Source of the DNA: Cryobacterium suzukii
GTDB lineage: Bacteria > Actinomycetota > Actinomycetes > Actinomycetales > Microbacteriaceae
NCBI RefSeq assembly: GCF_004403185.1
Contig: NZ_SOHJ01000001.1
Span: 2,038-66,037, forward strand
Direction: 5' to 3'
Length of the DNA: 64,000 nt
Below the pieces are notes generated by a model. It did no database searches and was not told the DNA's origin. It saw nothing but the letters and a program-made list of their open reading frames with translations. The position numbers and the translations under genes were made by a program. Shown one piece after another: positions 40,966 to 50,059 of this stretch; the stretch's first letter is position 1, and every line of letters begins with the position of its first letter.

Positions 40966-40990
40966 GCCCGGTGGGGTGGCTCGACCGGGC
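40966..40990 (-). terminator. Intrinsic terminator of the surface phosphoesterase gene
   Basis: GCCCGGT (40966-40972) pairs with ACCGGGC (40984-40990) around an 11-nt loop. On the minus strand the stem is followed by ATTTTTC, so it suits the leftward gene ending at 41016; it also lies just after the rightward ribokinase gene. Confidence 0.7.
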
Positions 40991-41015
40991 CCGCTTTACT
41001 CTCTCCTGACCCGGC

Positions 41016-44000
41016 TCAGGAGCGGGTGCGCACCACCCGAATAGTAACCACCGCGATTGCCGTGGCGGCCACGGTACCGAGCAGGATCAGAGCGATCGTC
41101 CAGATGGTGAACGGCACCACGTCGTCGACTACACTGATCTCACCCACTACACCGACGTCGTCGGCCGCGGTGTGCGGGGCATTATCCGTTGGTGCAGCGG
41201 CGATCTCTGCAGCGAGCGCCGCGCTCGCTGTGTCGGCCAGGGCCTGCGAGGCGGGCGTCAGCACGGCCGGAACCACGGTCCGCGGCGAACCAGACCCGGT
41301 GGGCGCCGAAACGCGGGGTATCGGCGGCTTGGGAACCGTCACCTCGGGCACCACGACCGGCGCTGCGACGGTCAGGGTGCGCACCTCGGAGTAGGCGACG
41401 GCTCCGTAGGGGTCTTTCGAGTAGGCGTACCAGCCATGGGTGCCAAGGCCGGGGTTCCACCGCGCGGTCACGATGGTGCCGCTCGCCACCGTCTCAAACG
41501 CTGCGATCGCGGTCTTGCTGAGGATATCGACGGTGAAGGCATCCGTTGCGAGGGATTTCTGCATCGACGTCAGGCCGAAGGCGGCGTACGGAACCGTGAA
41601 CTCCTGGTGCTGAGGGTCGAGGGTGGGATCGTTGGAGTTGTACACGTCAAGATACGGCGAGTAGGTGCGCACGCTGATCTGCTCGGCGGCGTTGTCGAAG
41701 TGCAGCAGCCGCAAAAACGACTGGCCGCCCTCTGGCAGGCCCTGGTAGTCGAACAGCATCTGGTAGACCGAGCGGTCGGGGGTGCCGTCGCCGTTGTCGT
41801 CGAACGTATCGATGCGCGTGAACGCGTCGTGGTAATGGCCGGAGAAGACCATGGCCACGTTGGCGTTCGGTGCGACGACCTCGTCATAAATCTGCTGGGG
41901 TACTGCCCCGAGACCGCCGGTGGTGAGCATATATTCGTGCAGGTTTAGGATGGCGGTGCGCTCGGGATACTGCGCCAGCACGTCGTTCAGCCAGGCGATA
42001 CCCTCGGCGCTCGGCGCCCATCCGAGGTAGAGCATGATGAAGTCGATTCCGCCGGCAGTGATCAGGTCGTAGTGGCCGCGGTTATCTTCGAAACTGTCGC
42101 CGTACCAGGGGTTACCGTCGTAGCGCGCGGCTCCGAAATTGGTCTTGTACGCGGCGTAGTCGGCGTCTTTCTGGCCGACGTCGTGGTTGCCGGCCAGCAC
42201 TCCGTATGGCAGCTGGGCGTCGTCGAGCATGCGGTAGGCCGCATTGGCATTGGTCCACTGGTGTTCGTCTTCGAAGTTGTCCACGATGTCACCGGTGTGG
42301 AACAGATACTGCAGGTTGATGGCCGAGCGCTGCTCGAGCAGGTAGTCGTGAATGTCGAGCTGGCGCTGGTAGAACGTGTCGTTGTAGTACTGCGTGTCGG
42401 ATTCCACGGCGAGCGTGAAGTCGTAGTTCGCCCGCGCGGTATCGTTCACGTTGTTGACCGGCAGGGCGCTTGACCGTTCCGAGAGGGCGGCACCGGCGAA
42501 GCCCTCGGAGTGCTGGATCAGCACGGTGATGACCTGATTTTGCACGTGGTCGAGCGCCGGCACCATGGCGTCGAGGGTGAACGCGGTCGCGCCCTCGCCA
42601 ATGGTCACGTGTCGGTCGAACTCCTCCCACCCGCCCGTGGTGAGGTTCTGCACGTAGAGCAACACCTTGGCGTCGTCATTCGCGGTGCCGTCCCAGCGCA
42701 CCCGCGCGGTGAAGTCAGCGCCAGCATCGGCTGGCACATCAACCTCGAACAGTTGGTAGGGAAACTGCGAGTCGGAGGTCACCGGCTCGGCTGCGCCGTC
42801 CAGCCGAGCCATCGCGGTGACTTCGTCGCCGGTCAGTAGTGTTTTGGCGGCCCGATCAGTGCCATTAGCGATGGCTGTGGTGCCCGAGTAGCCGCGCACG
42901 CTGCTGTCGGCAGCGGATGCCACGAATCCCCGCCGCAGCGTGACGTCCAGCTGGTCGCCGGTCGGGTCGGTCGCCCGCGCGGTGAGGCTGAGCGGTCCCG
43001 CCCCGACGATGGCGCCGTCGAGCGGCGTGATCAGTTCGTTGCCGGGTTCCTCGACCGGGGTGGAGAAGACCGTACTGAGCTCGCTGACGTTGCCGACGTT
43101 GTCCCTGGCGGCCAGCACCAGGGTGTGCGCACCGTCGGCCAGCTGGATCGACGAGGTCGCATAGGGCAGCTCGATGGCCCGGCCGTCGAGGGTCGCGGCG
43201 AGCGTGGCGAAGCCGGCACCGGCATCCGTCGCCGCACCGTCGATGATGAATTCGCCCTGGTACAGCTGGCCCGAAATTGCGGATGTCGTCACCACCGGAG
43301 CCGTGTTGTCGACCGTCACCGAGCGTTTCACCGTGTCGATTCCGTTACTCGCCTGCACGGTGTGCGCGCCGTCGGCGACCGCGGTGGTGTCCCAGGAATG
43401 AGCGACAGCCAGGTACGCGTTGTCCGGGATGGTGAAGCTCGCGTCGTAGAAGTCGAGCTTGCCGGCGCTGTCACCCATGTTCAGCGCCAGGCTGGGGTCG
43501 GTGTAGCCCCTGGGCTGCAGGCTGCGCCCGTCGGGCAGCACGAGGCGGGGGTTGCGAATCTGAAAGTCGTCGTTGTTCTCGTTCGGGTTGATCTCCGGGG
43601 CGACCTTGGACCCAGCCCAGACACTCACGACGAGGTCATTGCCCCGGGTCACGTAGGTCAGCGGCACCGGCGTTGCGATGGTCTCCCACCCCTCGGGGAT
43701 GCCGTCGTCGAAGATGCGCAACACGTCGGGGCCGACCAGCACACCATTTTGAAAGAAGGTGTTCACTGCGGTGACCTCGAACACGAACTGCGGGGCGAAC
43801 TCAAGCTCGAGGCTCGTCGGCACGACCTGCTCGTCGATGCTCAGGGTCATTCCGCCTGTGCTGCTCTCGCCTGCAGCCGAGAGCACGGTGCTGCCGGCGA
43901 TGAACTGGCCAGCGGTGACGTTCAGTCGCACGGGCGAGTTGTCAACCCCGGTGAGGTCGACCCGCACGACTTCGGTGCTGGCTCGGGTACTGCCGTCGCT

Positions 44001-45539
44001 GGCCGTGAAGTAGTACTCGTACCAGCGCTTGCCAGTGAGGTCGACCCGTTGCAGGTCGTAGCGGTAGCCATCGGCGCCGTCGGTCGACAAGTTTGTGGTC
44101 ATGAATTCAGTGTCGATATTGCTCTTGAGGTGTAACTCGACGGTTAGGGCCTGCACATTGTCGGTGACAGTGGCCGACAGGGCGAAGTTGTCGGCCGGGT
44201 CGATTTGGCCGAGGGTACGGTCGACGATCACCGGCAACGTCGAGTCGGCGGCGACAGTCTTGAGGTCGCTCGGCACCTGCGCCGCGAAAACGTTGCCCGG
44301 ATTGGCCGCGGCCTTACCGAGGTTCAGCTGCCGCCCGGGATTACTGCTGTCAATGCCGTATTGGATTCCGACGTTCGGGTCGACGTCGTCGGCATTGGCG
44401 AGGTTGTAGTACGCCGTGTTCACGCTGAAGCCGGTGTTGGTCAAAATCTCTATTCCGCGCGCCGAACCGTTGGCCATTCCTCCGCTGAAAACCTCGACCA
44501 AATCCAGGCCCATCGTGAGGTCGGAGCCGAATGCAGCGTTGAAGTCCGTCTCGGTGAGGGCGTCGTTCTGGCCGTTCTTGATCCAGAACACGAGGTTTCC
44601 GCCGGGGGCGATAACGACGTCGCTCGGGGTGCTCGGCCAGCGCACCGTTGAGCTGTTGGTGAGGTCGGCCAGCGGATACAGGTAGTTGAGCGTGTAGTCC
44701 CCGAAGTTGATGGGAGCCTCGGTGGCGTTGTAGACCTCGATGAACTCGCCGCCGTCGGCCGACCCTACGTTGGTCGTGTCTGGGGTGATCTCGGTGATTT
44801 GCAGCGGGGCGGTGTCGGCATTGGACGGGGCCGTCGGGGTGGCCGTCGGGGTCGGGCTCGGAGTCGGAGTCGGAGTTGTGTCCGGGGCCGGGTCGCCAGG
44901 GGTCGGCGTGCCGAGCGATTGCACCAGCTCCTGCGATGGCGATGTGCTCGTTGTCGGGGCGCCGAAGTGGGCGCTTTTATCGACTCCCACGGAGCCGGCC
45001 GGGTAGACGGCCCAACTGATCGAGGCGTCGGTGCCGTCGACGATGCGGATTCCGCGCCCACCGCCATTTGCCATACCCGGCTGTCCGGTGACCCGCACCA
45101 CCGGATACACGTCGGCGGGGCTGGTCTCCGTGGCGAAATGCGCACGGAAATCGGCTTCGGTGAACGCCTGGGTGTTGACGGTCGTGGTGGTGTATTCGAT
45201 CCAAAACACCGTGGTTGCTCCGGCAGCGATGGCGGTGCCGGCCGGGATGAAGAAGGGTACGTCTTTGGTGCGGTCATCCGAGTCAGTGAAGATGTAGGCC
45301 AGGCCGATGCCGGCGGCCGCGACGTCGATGTCCACGGTCGTTGTGTTCGTCACCTCGAAGAACTCGAAATTGTCGTACCCGGCGTTGTCCGGGGTGACTT
45401 CGGTGACCAGCAGTGGCGGAATCACCACCTGCGTTGCCGCCGAGGCCGACAATCCCGGGGCGCCAGCTCCGGCGCCGATCAGCAGCACCAAGCCAAGAGC
45501 GATCAGCCGCGGAAGGAAGGAGCGGGAAAGGGTGCGCAC
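41016..45539 (-). CDS. Very large surface-anchored metallophosphoesterase with two lamin-tail domains
   Basis: The 1507-residue protein starts at GTG 45539 (AAAGG 8 bases upstream). Order: signal peptide ending SASA; lamin-tail-like domain (45440-45000); Thr/Pro linker (44910-44800); second lamin-tail domain (44795-44300); Ig/Big-like beta domains; a calcineurin-like phosphoesterase (about 42430-41700) with SDTQYY, HTGDIVDN, GNHD and SGHYHD; a DDNGDGTPD calcium-type loop; a closing beta domain; and a C-terminal helix VPFTIWTIALILLGTVAATAIAVV with a basic end. No LPXTG is present, so it is membrane anchored. The substrate is probably an extracellular phosphodiester. It stands alone, with its own terminator. 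Confidence 0.88.
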   Translation of the reverse strand: MRTLSRSFLPRLIALGLVLLIGAGAGAPGLSASAATQVVIPPLLVTEVTPDNAGYDNFEFFEVTNTTTVDIDVAAAGIGLAYIFTDSDDRTKDVPFFIPAGTAIAAGATTVFWIEYTTTTVNTQAFTEADFRAHFATETSPADVYPVVRVTGQPGMANGGGRGIRIVDGTDASISWAVYPAGSVGVDKSAHFGAPTTSTSPSQELVQSLGTPTPGDPAPDTTPTPTPSPTPTATPTAPSNADTAPLQITEITPDTTNVGSADGGEFIEVYNATEAPINFGDYTLNYLYPLADLTNSSTVRWPSTPSDVVIAPGGNLVFWIKNGQNDALTETDFNAAFGSDLTMGLDLVEVFSGGMANGSARGIEILTNTGFSVNTAYYNLANADDVDPNVGIQYGIDSSNPGRQLNLGKAAANPGNVFAAQVPSDLKTVAADSTLPVIVDRTLGQIDPADNFALSATVTDNVQALTVELHLKSNIDTEFMTTNLSTDGADGYRYDLQRVDLTGKRWYEYYFTASDGSTRASTEVVRVDLTGVDNSPVRLNVTAGQFIAGSTVLSAAGESSTGGMTLSIDEQVVPTSLELEFAPQFVFEVTAVNTFFQNGVLVGPDVLRIFDDGIPEGWETIATPVPLTYVTRGNDLVVSVWAGSKVAPEINPNENNDDFQIRNPRLVLPDGRSLQPRGYTDPSLALNMGDSAGKLDFYDASFTIPDNAYLAVAHSWDTTAVADGAHTVQASNGIDTVKRSVTVDNTAPVVTTSAISGQLYQGEFIIDGAATDAGAGFATLAATLDGRAIELPYATSSIQLADGAHTLVLAARDNVGNVSELSTVFSTPVEEPGNELITPLDGAIVGAGPLSLTARATDPTGDQLDVTLRRGFVASAADSSVRGYSGTTAIANGTDRAAKTLLTGDEVTAMARLDGAAEPVTSDSQFPYQLFEVDVPADAGADFTARVRWDGTANDDAKVLLYVQNLTTGGWEEFDRHVTIGEGATAFTLDAMVPALDHVQNQVITVLIQHSEGFAGAALSERSSALPVNNVNDTARANYDFTLAVESDTQYYNDTFYQRQLDIHDYLLEQRSAINLQYLFHTGDIVDNFEDEHQWTNANAAYRMLDDAQLPYGVLAGNHDVGQKDADYAAYKTNFGAARYDGNPWYGDSFEDNRGHYDLITAGGIDFIMLYLGWAPSAEGIAWLNDVLAQYPERTAILNLHEYMLTTGGLGAVPQQIYDEVVAPNANVAMVFSGHYHDAFTRIDTFDDNGDGTPDRSVYQMLFDYQGLPEGGQSFLRLLHFDNAAEQISVRTYSPYLDVYNSNDPTLDPQHQEFTVPYAAFGLTSMQKSLATDAFTVDILSKTAIAAFETVASGTIVTARWNPGLGTHGWYAYSKDPYGAVAYSEVRTLTVAAPVVVPEVTVPKPPIPRVSAPTGSGSPRTVVPAVLTPASQALADTASAALAAEIAAAPTDNAPHTAADDVGVVGEISVVDDVVPFTIWTIALILLGTVAATAIAVVTIRVVRTRS

Positions 45540-45770
45540 GAAGTAGGCCTTTATTTCATGGTCGGTCCCACTCAAAGTAGAGGCGTCATGAGGCCGGTCT
45601 GTGACTTTCCGGTGAACGGACGGGGCGTTACCAGAACGGAGGAGCGCAGGCCGTCACGCACTGACACAATCACGCGCGCCTGCTCCAGCCCGAGTCCAGC
45701 ACGTCCGAGGTGGAGAGCACCAGCGCCATTGACTCAACGCAAACCTACGACGAGCATCCAAACTCAAGCA
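45540..45770. other. Intergenic stretch upstream of the surface phosphoesterase
   Basis: About 230 bp between the phosphoesterase start and the end of the sterol-carrier gene on the same strand. It should hold the phosphoesterase promoter, but I could not pick convincing -35/-10 elements and saw no small gene or structured RNA. Confidence 0.5.
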
Positions 45771-46148
45771 CTACGGAAGGGGCAGTACCGGCACATGCCC
45801 GGTCAGGTCGGCCCGGGCTCCGGAGGCGTGGATCGCGCCGCTCGCCAGACCGTCCGCCCAGGGCAGGGCGCCGGTGGCGAGCGCAAGCCAGGTGGCGGCA
45901 TCCGTTTCGATCACGTTGGGCGGGGTGCCGCGAGTGTGGCGGGGGCCGGCGACGCACTGCACGGCGCCGAATGGAGGCACGCGCACCTCGAGGGTGTTGC
46001 CTTCGGCCTGCTCGGCGAGCAGTTGCAAGGTGTAGCGCACGGCCTGCGCGCGGATGTCTCGGCTCGCGCTGGTGCCTCCGGCGAGCGCGGCAAGCGCCTG
46101 ACGCACGGCCGCCCGGCCAGCTCCGTCGTCAATTCGTGCTCGTGCCAT
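45771..46148 (-). CDS. Sterol-carrier (SCP2-like) family protein
   Basis: The 125-residue protein begins MARARIDDGAGRAAVRQALAALAGG and contains NTLEVRVPPFGAVQCVAGPRHTRGTPPNVIETDAATWLALATGALPWADGLASGAIHASG, the pattern of actinobacterial sterol-carrier-family proteins found near purine genes. SCP2 domains bind lipids in a hydrophobic cavity; the bacterial partner is unknown. I start it at ATG 46148, since the longer frame adds Trp- and Arg-rich sequence outside the domain. Confidence 0.8.
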   Translation of the reverse strand: MARARIDDGAGRAAVRQALAALAGGTSASRDIRAQAVRYTLQLLAEQAEGNTLEVRVPPFGAVQCVAGPRHTRGTPPNVIETDAATWLALATGALPWADGLASGAIHASGARADLTGHVPVLPLP

Positions 46149-46322
46149 GGTTCCAGTCTGCCGGATCAGCGCGAGGCCTGTCGTCCACGACAGCCAACGA
46201 TGACTGGACACTTCGAGTGAGATAAGAAGTCAGATCGCGACCGAACCAACGCAGCGTCCGCTCCGAAGCAACCATGACCGGTGGGATCTCTCTCTCGCCG
46301 GACACTTATCAAGGAGACACAA

Positions 46323-46997
46323 ATGAAACGATATTCAATGGGGATTTTCGGAGCCTCGATGGCTACCCTCATCGCGGTAGCTGCTCTCGGATCCGGCGCG
46401 GCTCAAGCGCAGACTGCGCAACCCACCGGCGCCGATAAAACGGTAACGCTGAGCGCAAACCTCACGGAGCTCAACGGCTCCGGGGCGTCCGGCACCGCTA
46501 CCGCGGTCGTTCGCAACCAAAAGATCAAGCACATCGAAGTGCAGGCATCCGGCCTGACGCCAGACGCTCCGCACGCGCAGCACATCCACTACGGGGAACA
46601 GGCCCTGAACGAGTGCCCAACACCGGCGCTGGACAGCAACAGTGACGGTCGCCTCAACACAGTAGAAGGCATTCCGGCCTACGGACCGGTCGTCGTATCG
46701 TTGAACACGACGGGCGACACGACCCCCACCAGCTTCCTGGACATCACCCGTTTCCCCGTGTCTGAAGGTGGCAGCTACAGCTACAGCCGCGACGACATCC
46801 ACATCGCAAAGGTGGAGGGAACCGGAACGGCCAAGGAAATTGCCGATGCCATCCGCGCCGGCGAAGGCGTCGTCGTGATCCACGGGATCGACTACAACGG
46901 CAACGGCACCTATGACTTCAGCGCCGGTGCAAGCGAGCTCAACCCGAACCTGCCCGCAGAAGCGACGGACCCGGCCGCCTGCGGTCTCCTGCACTAA
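46323..46997 (+). CDS. Secreted CHRD-like protein with EF-hand-type loop
   Basis: The 224-residue protein has a clean signal peptide (MKRYSMGIFGASMATLIAVAALGSGAAQA, cleavage near residue 29) after a strong AAGGAGA site. The mature part resembles CHRD domains (LSANLTELNGSG, then APHAQHIHYGEQ with three histidines). DSNSDGRLNTVE near residue 108 fits the 12-position EF-hand calcium loop, and DYNGNGTYDFSAG is a second Ca-type loop near residue 200. Function unknown; metal binding in the envelope or outside the cell is the reasonable guess. Monocistronic, followed by a strong hairpin. Confidence 0.8.
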   Translation: MKRYSMGIFGASMATLIAVAALGSGAAQAQTAQPTGADKTVTLSANLTELNGSGASGTATAVVRNQKIKHIEVQASGLTPDAPHAQHIHYGEQALNECPTPALDSNSDGRLNTVEGIPAYGPVVVSLNTTGDTTPTSFLDITRFPVSEGGSYSYSRDDIHIAKVEGTGTAKEIADAIRAGEGVVVIHGIDYNGNGTYDFSAGASELNPNLPAEATDPAACGLLH

Positions 46998-47031
46998 GAA
47001 ACGCATTTAAGAATTCCCGCAGGCACGAAAC

Positions 47032-47063
47032 GCGATGGCCCGTCTCTACAGGCGGGCCATCGC
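47032..47063 (+). terminator. Strong hairpin after the CHRD-like gene
   Basis: GCGATGGCCCG (47032-47042) and CGGGCCATCGC (47053-47063) form a perfect 11-bp stem with a 10-nt loop, 35 bp after the stop. The T-run is weak, as is common in actinobacteria. Confidence 0.75.
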
Positions 47064-47140
47064 TCTGCCAAACCGCTGCCGCCATGGTTCGGAACCTGCG
47101 CGGGTCTGGCGGAGCGAAATCGTCGGCCCACGGCATCCGA

Positions 47141-47146
47141 TAACCT
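47141..47146 (+). promoter_or_regulatory. -10 element TAACCT directly upstream of purD
   Basis: TAACCT fits TAnnnT and ends 6 bases before a GTG at 47153 (and 3 before the ATG at 47150). No ribosome binding site is present, so a leaderless purD transcript beginning at the GTG is likely. Confidence 0.45.
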
Positions 47147-47149
47147 AAA

Positions 47150-48418
47150 ATGGTGAAAATCTTGGTTCTCGGTTCCGGTGCCCGCGAGCACGCCATTATT
47201 ACTGCGCTGCTCCGCGAAGAGCCCCAGCACTCGATCACGGCCGCTCCCGGCAATGCCGGCATTGCCACCGATGTGCCAGTCGTCGCGCTCGATGCAACGG
47301 ATGCCGATGCGGTCGCCAACTATGCCATTCGCGAGAACGTCGAACTCGTCGTCATCGGTCCGGAGGCTCCGCTCGTAGCCGGAGTTGCCGACGCGCTGCG
47401 CACCCGTGGCATCGCCGTGTTCGGCCCCGACAAGGCCGCCGCCGCGCTTGAGGGCAGCAAGACTTTCGCCAAGCGCATCATGGATGAGGCCGGGGTTCCC
47501 ACCGGCCTAGCCGTTCGCGCCGGTACCCTCGCCGAGGCCGAAACCGCCCTCGACGAATTCGGCGCCCCCTACGTGGTCAAGGCCGACGGCCTCGCCGCCG
47601 GCAAGGGTGTGCTGGTCACCCCTGACCGCGCCGCCGCCCTCGCCCACGCCACGTTCTGGCTCGAACATGGCAGCGTACTGATCGAAGAATTTCTCGACGG
47701 CCAGGAGATTTCACTCTTTCTGCTCAGCGACGGCGAGGACGTCGTGCCGCTCTCCCCCGCTCAGGACTACAAGCGTCTGGGCGACAACGACGCCGGCCCC
47801 AACACCGGCGGGATGGGTGCGTATTCACCGCTGCCCTGGCTCGACGCCACCTTCGGCAGCGAGAACAAGTTCGTCAACGAGATCATCGAGACCGTCGCAC
47901 TGCCGACCGTGCGCCAGCTCGCCGCCGAGGGCACCCCGTTCGTCGGGCTGCTCTACTGCGGCCTCATCTTGACGGATACCGGTATCCGCGTGATCGAATT
48001 CAACGCGCGCTTCGGAGATCCAGAGACTCAGGTCGTGCTGCCGCGCTTGGTGACGCCGCTGTCTGGCCTGTTGTTTGCCGCCGCGACCGGCGGTCTGGGC
48101 GCGCTACCGCGACCGGAATTTTCCGGCGATGTTGCAGTGACCGTTGTGCTGGCGAGCGAGAACTACCCAGAAAATCCGCTGGTCGGGCGCGAAATTACCG
48201 GACTCGACGCCGCCCTCGCCGTTCACGGCGTCACGATCGCGCACGCGGCGACGGCACTCATCGACGGAGCTCTCGTGTCAACCGGCGGCCGGGTGCTCAG
48301 CGTCGTCGCGGTCGGCGACACCTTCGTCCAGGCCAGGGCCAGGGCGTACGAGGCCCTCGGCCATGTATCACTTGAAGGCTCGCACTTTCGATCTGACATC
48401 GCTGCCCGCGTCGCCTGA
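47150..48418 (+). CDS. purD: Phosphoribosylamine-glycine ligase (GAR synthetase)
   Basis: The 422-residue ATP-grasp enzyme makes GAR from phosphoribosylamine, glycine and ATP, purine step 2. Signatures: [14 protein letters not shown] at the N-terminus, GPEAPLVAG, the ATP-grasp core ([13 protein letters not shown], then [20 protein letters not shown]) and [32 protein letters not shown]. Length is normal. The ATG at 47150 or, if the message is leaderless, GTG at 47153 starts it. It stands alone: purM-purF lie upstream on the other strand, and purC is separated by the malonate-type cassette. Confidence 0.96.
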   Translation: MVKILVLGSGAREHAIITALLREEPQHSITAAPGNAGIATDVPVVALDATDADAVANYAIRENVELVVIGPEAPLVAGVADALRTRGIAVFGPDKAAAALEGSKTFAKRIMDEAGVPTGLAVRAGTLAEAETALDEFGAPYVVKADGLAAGKGVLVTPDRAAALAHATFWLEHGSVLIEEFLDGQEISLFLLSDGEDVVPLSPAQDYKRLGDNDAGPNTGGMGAYSPLPWLDATFGSENKFVNEIIETVALPTVRQLAAEGTPFVGLLYCGLILTDTGIRVIEFNARFGDPETQVVLPRLVTPLSGLLFAAATGGLGALPRPEFSGDVAVTVVLASENYPENPLVGREITGLDAALAVHGVTIAHAATALIDGALVSTGGRVLSVVAVGDTFVQARARAYEALGHVSLEGSHFRSDIAARVA

Positions 48419-48431
48419 CCCTCGACATCCG

Positions 48432-48497
48432 CTCGCCGAGCCGTGAGGTTCAGCCCATTTTCGCGAAGGATAAGGCCCAACCTCACGGCTCGGCGAG
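48432..48497. terminator. Long perfect hairpin between purD and the carboxyltransferase gene
   Basis: CTCGCCGAGCCGTGAGGTT (48432-48450) pairs perfectly over 19 bp with 48479-48497. The 28-nt loop contains the small palindrome TTCGCGAA (48459-48466). It lies between convergent genes and could stop transcription from both sides, yet the arm is longer and the loop larger than in normal terminators. Confidence 0.7.
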
Positions 48498-48531
48498 AAA
48501 TTTGTCGTCGATGCCATCCCCTAGCGGTGGT

Positions 48532-50058
48532 TTAGGTGCGCCGGCCCATTGCCCGAAACTTGGACACCCGGCGGGTGAGCAGCTCGTCTACCGGCACGCT
48601 CGCGAGCGTGGACAGCTCGTACTCGATGGCCGCCGCCATCCGCTGGCAGAATGCCCGACCTTCCTCCGCTGCATCGGGGCGCTCGTCGACGATGTGGTCG
48701 ACGATCCCTTTGGCAAAGAGCGACGCAACGTTCACGCCCTGCGCTTCCGACATGGCCGGGGCAAATTCCGTCGTGCGGTGCACGATGGCGCTCGCGCCCT
48801 CGGGCGGCAGCGGCGACAGCCAGGAATGCTGCGCGGCAATGGTGCGGTCGGCCGGTAACAGTGCGAGTGCCCCACCGCCGGCTCCCTGGCCGAGCAGGAC
48901 CGACACGCTGGCCGACCGCAGGCCGATGAGCTCGTGCAGGGAGCGGGCGATTTCACCGGCCATCCCGCCCTCCTCTGACTCCTTCGACAGGGCCGCCCCG
49001 GCCGTATCGATCACGGTGAGCAGCGGCAGGCCGAGCTCCTCGGCGAGGCGCATACCTCGGCGGGCCTCGCGCAGCGACCCCGGGCCCATCGTGGTGTCTC
49101 GCGACGGCCGCGGACGGATGTGGCCGAGAACGATGCAGCTCTGCTGCCCGAATCGCGCCATGGCGAGCATGAGCCCCGGGTCGTTTTCGCCCTCGCCCGT
49201 GCCGTTGAGCGGCAACACGTCGTGGGCGCCGTAGGCGAGTAGCTGGCGCAGGTCGGGCCGGCGCGGGTTTCGCGAGATTTGAATGGATGCCCACGCGCCA
49301 GTAGGAACGGGCCGCACCTGCATGGTCGCCGGGACCGCTACCGGGGTGGTCGCCGTGCCGGTGAGGATGGTGAGCGCCCGGTCGACAATTTCCGGCAGCT
49401 GCTCGGGCGGAACAACGGCGTCGATCAGGCCCTGGTTGAACAGGTTTTCGGCGACCTGCACGTTCTCCGGAAACTTCTTTCCGTAGAGCGCTTCGTACAC
49501 CCGCGGGCCCAGAAACCCGAGCAGCGCGCCCGGCTCCGCCACCGTGACGTGCCCGAGCGATCCCCACGACGCCATGACCCCGCCCGTGGTGGGGTGCCGC
49601 AGGTAGACAAGATACGGATGCCCCGCCTCGCGATGCGCCCGCACGGCGGCGGTGATCTTCACCATGGAGAGAAAGGCGAGTGTGCCCTCCTGCATGCGGG
49701 TACCGCCGGAGGCCGGCCCGGCCAGTACCGGCAACCCGTCGCGGGTGGCGCGCTCGATCGCGTCGACGATACGGTCCGCGGCGGAGAGCCCGATGGAGCC
49801 GGCCAGAAAAGCGAACTCGCTCACCACGATCGCTACCCGACGCCCGCGGATCAGGCCCTCACCCGTCAGCACGGATTCGTCACTGCCGCTCTTCTGCCGC
49901 GCCTTCGCCAAATCAAGCCGGTACGCCTCGTCCGGGTCGGGATCGACCACGGGCTGGTCCCAGCTCGAGAACGATCCGTCGTCGAGTACCACCGCAATGA
50001 GTTCGGCGGCGCTGAGGTGGCGGGTTTTCGGTTCGGTCAACGCGTTTTCCTTCTGCAC
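48532..50058 (-). CDS. Fused AccD-AccA-like carboxyltransferase, probably acting on malonyl-CoA
   Basis: The 508-residue protein combines two crotonase-fold halves. Residues 60-250 resemble the acetyl-CoA carboxylase beta subunit (LAGPASGGTRMQEGTLAFLSMVKITAAV; LRHPTTGGVMASWGSLGHVTVAEPGALLGFLGPRV). Residues 275-490 resemble the alpha subunit (ISRNPRRPDLRQLL; LGLPLLTVIDTAGA; GQGAGGGALALLPADRTIAAQHSWLSPLPPEGASAI). No zinc ribbon precedes the beta half, and no biotin carboxylase or carrier gene is near. GTG 50058 follows AAGGGA and lies 1 bp after the CoA transferase stop. Context favours a malonyl-CoA decarboxylase or transcarboxylase role, like MdcDE, over fatty acid synthesis. Confidence 0.85.
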   Translation of the reverse strand: MQKENALTEPKTRHLSAAELIAVVLDDGSFSSWDQPVVDPDPDEAYRLDLAKARQKSGSDESVLTGEGLIRGRRVAIVVSEFAFLAGSIGLSAADRIVDAIERATRDGLPVLAGPASGGTRMQEGTLAFLSMVKITAAVRAHREAGHPYLVYLRHPTTGGVMASWGSLGHVTVAEPGALLGFLGPRVYEALYGKKFPENVQVAENLFNQGLIDAVVPPEQLPEIVDRALTILTGTATTPVAVPATMQVRPVPTGAWASIQISRNPRRPDLRQLLAYGAHDVLPLNGTGEGENDPGLMLAMARFGQQSCIVLGHIRPRPSRDTTMGPGSLREARRGMRLAEELGLPLLTVIDTAGAALSKESEEGGMAGEIARSLHELIGLRSASVSVLLGQGAGGGALALLPADRTIAAQHSWLSPLPPEGASAIVHRTTEFAPAMSEAQGVNVASLFAKGIVDHIVDERPDAAEEGRAFCQRMAAAIEYELSTLASVPVDELLTRRVSKFRAMGRRT

Positions 50059-50059
50059 G

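Noticed and set aside
48532-50058. Housekeeping acetyl-CoA carboxylase for fatty acid synthesis
   Set aside because: No zinc ribbon, no biotin partner genes, and operon with a CoA transferase and MatC permease argue against it, although not conclusively.
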